Part shown: positions 6,279 through 7,167 of the stretch, piece by piece | How the letters are laid out: each line of letters opens with the position of its first letter | Numbering within the stretch: the stretch's first letter is position 1 | NCBI GenBank assembly: GCA_013694825.1 | Contig: JACDBR010000060.1 | Coordinates: 1-7,167, forward strand | Source of the DNA: Solirubrobacterales bacterium | GTDB taxonomy: Bacteria; Actinomycetota; Thermoleophilia; Solirubrobacterales; 70-9 | DNA length: 7,167 bases | Direction: 5' to 3' | The notes under the pieces: generated by a model | What the model was told of the DNA's origin: nothing | Database searches by the model: none | What the model saw: only the letters and a program-made list of their open reading frames with translations | Position numbers and translations under genes: made by a program

Positions 6279-6530
6279 TCAGTCGCGGTAGAAGCGGATC
6301 CGTCCGCTCTCGGCGTCGACGGCGGCGAACGGGCGCAGCCGCTCGCCGCAGTAGAGCGATGCAGAGCCGTCCTCGTAGGCGCGGATCTCGATCGCGCACC
6401 GCTTCGAGTAGGGCGGCGCCTCGCCCTGCGGGCGCTCGGCCTCGCCGACGGCCGAGGCTATCCCGGCGCCCGATCCGGCGAGCGCCAGGCTTGCGGCGGC
6501 TGCGGCGGCGATCCTGGTGCGTGTCGTCAT
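6279..6530 (-). CDS. Small secreted protein with two cysteines, unknown function
   Basis: I do not recognise this 83-residue protein. The N-terminus is a clear Sec signal peptide: TRTR, a hydrophobic alanine/leucine stretch (8-22) and a probable cleavage site ASA-VG after residue 27. The mature part is about 56 residues and starts acidic (GEAERPQGEAPP). It contains one cysteine pair, C45 (YSKRCAIEIR) and C61 (ASLYCGERL), spaced so that they could form a disulfide hairpin, and ends in short beta-like stretches (RIRFYRD). The start ATG at 6530 is supported by AAGGAG 8 nt upstream. A GTG at 6560 in the same frame would place that ribosome site inside the gene and is unlikely. It is a monocistronic gene, divergent from ymdB and closed by a strong hairpin. 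It may be a periplasmic or cell-wall protein. No enzymatic motif is visible. Confidence 0.75.
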   Translation of the reverse strand: MTTRTRIAAAAAASLALAGSGAGIASAVGEAERPQGEAPPYSKRCAIEIRAYEDGSASLYCGERLRPFAAVDAESGRIRFYRD

Positions 6531-6538
6531 CTGCGACT

Positions 6539-6544
6539 CTCCTT
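6539..6544 (-). promoter_or_regulatory. Shine-Dalgarno of the small secreted-protein gene
   Basis: The minus strand reads AAGGAG with 8 nt to the ATG at 6530, which fixes that start over the upstream in-frame GTG. It implies a transcript with a leader, unlike the neighbouring leaderless genes. I could not place its promoter in the gap 6561-6675. Confidence 0.75.
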
Positions 6545-6645
6545 GGGGTTGGCTTTTCACTGCGTCGAACCCCGCCCCGACGCGGCGCGCCCCCTGACGC
6601 AGGCCAGGCTCGCGCTCGGCGGAGATGACCGGTGGACTGAGCGGG

Positions 6646-6657
6646 GGCTGGCCAGCC
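6646..6657. repeat. Perfect 12-bp palindrome upstream of ymdB
   Basis: GGCTGGCCAGCC is its own reverse complement. It ends 6 nt before the TAGTGT box of ymdB, so it lies in the -35/-10 spacer region. It could be an operator or a chance GC palindrome. The rest of the divergent gap (6561-6645) shows nothing I can name. Confidence 0.4.
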
Positions 6658-6663
6658 GAGGAC

Positions 6664-6669
6664 TAGTGT
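6664..6669 (+). promoter_or_regulatory. Putative -10 box of a leaderless ymdB promoter
   Basis: TAGTGT is followed by six bases (CGCCGG) and the ATG at 6676. There is no Shine-Dalgarno. Sequence and spacing repeat the pattern before hemB and the ABC ATPase. No clear -35 element is visible. Confidence 0.55.
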
Positions 6670-6675
6670 CGCCGG

Positions 6676-7167
6676 ATGCGGATCCTGTTCATCGGCGACG
6701 TCATCGGGCGCCCCGGCAGAGACGGCCTCGCGGCCGCGATGCCGGCGATGCGCGAGCGCCACGAGCCGGACCTCGTGATCGCGAACGGGGAGAACTCGGC
6801 CGGCGGGGTCGGGATCACCGAGCGGACGGCTAACGGCCTCTTCGACTGTGGCGTCGACGTGATCACGACCGGTAACCACGTCTTTCGCCATCGCGAGGCC
6901 TACGAGTTCCTCGATCGCGAGCAGCGCGTCGTGAGGCCTGCGAACTACAGGCTGGCGAACCCGGGTCGCGGCCACGTGATCGTCGAGGCCGGCGGCCGGC
7001 GAGTCGCGGTCCTCAATCTGAGCGGCGCGGTGGGGCTCGACGTAGCGCGGCCGCCCTTCCTCGAAGCCGACTCGCGGCTCGAGCGGCTCGAGCGCGAGGC
7101 GGCTGAGGTCGTGCTCGTCGACTTCCACGCCGAGGTGACAAGCGAGAAGGTGGCGATGGGCTGGTAC
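6676..7167 (+). CDS. ymdB: YmdB/TIGR00282-family metallophosphoesterase, N-terminal part, cut by window edge
   Basis: A dinuclear-metal phosphoesterase of the YmdB/DR1281 family; Bacillus YmdB hydrolyses 2',3'-cyclic nucleotides, but the substrate of this protein is unknown. The first 164 residues are present, of an expected roughly 255-265. Visible metal-site blocks are FIGDVIGRPGR (D8), IANGENSAGG (E39, N40), TTGNHVF (N67, H68) and VDFHAEVTSEK (H151). The final GTHTH-type block, with the last histidine ligands, lies beyond the right edge. One departure from the common pattern is GNHVFRHRE (66-74), where most members have GNHxWD followed by K/R-E. Those changed residues are not among the metal ligands as I remember them. 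Start ATG 6676 begins directly with the conserved first strand (MRILFIGD), and no extension is needed. It is transcribed divergently from the small secreted-protein gene, apparently from a leaderless promoter. Confidence 0.93.
   Translation, partial: MRILFIGDVIGRPGRDGLAAAMPAMRERHEPDLVIANGENSAGGVGITERTANGLFDCGVDVITTGNHVFRHREAYEFLDREQRVVRPANYRLANPGRGHVIVEAGGRRVAVLNLSGAVGLDVARPPFLEADSRLERLEREAAEVVLVDFHAEVTSEKVAMGWY

Noticed and set aside
6112..7128. Minus-strand open frame of 338 codons across the ymdB region, the small gene and the ABC promoter
   Set aside because: It is arginine/proline-rich without motifs and overlaps three well-supported genes plus a terminator hairpin.
1..7167. tRNA, rRNA, CRISPR arrays, insertion sequences or att sites
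   Set aside because: I saw no regularly spaced repeats, transposase frames or RNA gene signatures; coding sequence fills almost all of the window.

Overview
The window is GC-rich, tightly packed bacterial chromosome. High GC, GTG starts, short intergenic gaps and TAnnnT boxes 6-7 nt before start codons fit a deep-branching actinobacterium. The class Thermoleophilia (Solirubrobacterales-like) is my best guess, but that is inference from gene style, not a database match. I see no mobile elements, tRNA, rRNA or CRISPR.

Layout. All genes up to 6530 lie on the minus strand. (1) A haem/tetrapyrrole operon, in transcription order hemB (porphobilinogen synthase, 2898-1927), a two-domain AhbA-AhbB type siroheme decarboxylase fusion (1939-794), and hemL (glutamate-1-semialdehyde aminotransferase, from 713, cut by the left edge). 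The first two overlap by 13 nt. (2) Upstream of it, in the same direction, a 321-codon soluble acidic protein resembling the beta-propeller-like DUF6929 family (3909-2944). (3) An ABC export operon: NatA/CcmA-type ATPase (6175-5420), then an ABC-2 permease with a large extracytoplasmic domain (5391-4021). (4) A small secreted protein with two cysteines (6530-6279), followed by a strong 13-bp GC hairpin. (5) Divergently, on the plus strand from 6676 and cut by the right edge, a YmdB/TIGR00282-type metallophosphoesterase.

How the genes fit together. HemL and HemB make 5-aminolevulinate and porphobilinogen, the shared early steps of all tetrapyrroles. The fused siroheme decarboxylase acts later, on siroheme, and suggests that this lineage makes haem (or a haem d1-like product) through the siroheme branch. 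That would be unusual beside the coproporphyrin-dependent route normally assigned to Actinobacteria.

Regulation. Three genes that begin transcription units (hemB, the ABC ATPase, ymdB) have a TAGnnT box exactly 7, 7 and 6 nt before the start codon and no Shine-Dalgarno. This is the signature of leaderless mRNAs. Genes expected to need ribosome recruitment on an existing transcript (ahbAB) or with a leader (the secreted protein) have good AAGGAG sites. The ABC promoter also carries a perfect 8-bp inverted repeat that flanks the -10 box and runs into the start codon, a candidate operator.
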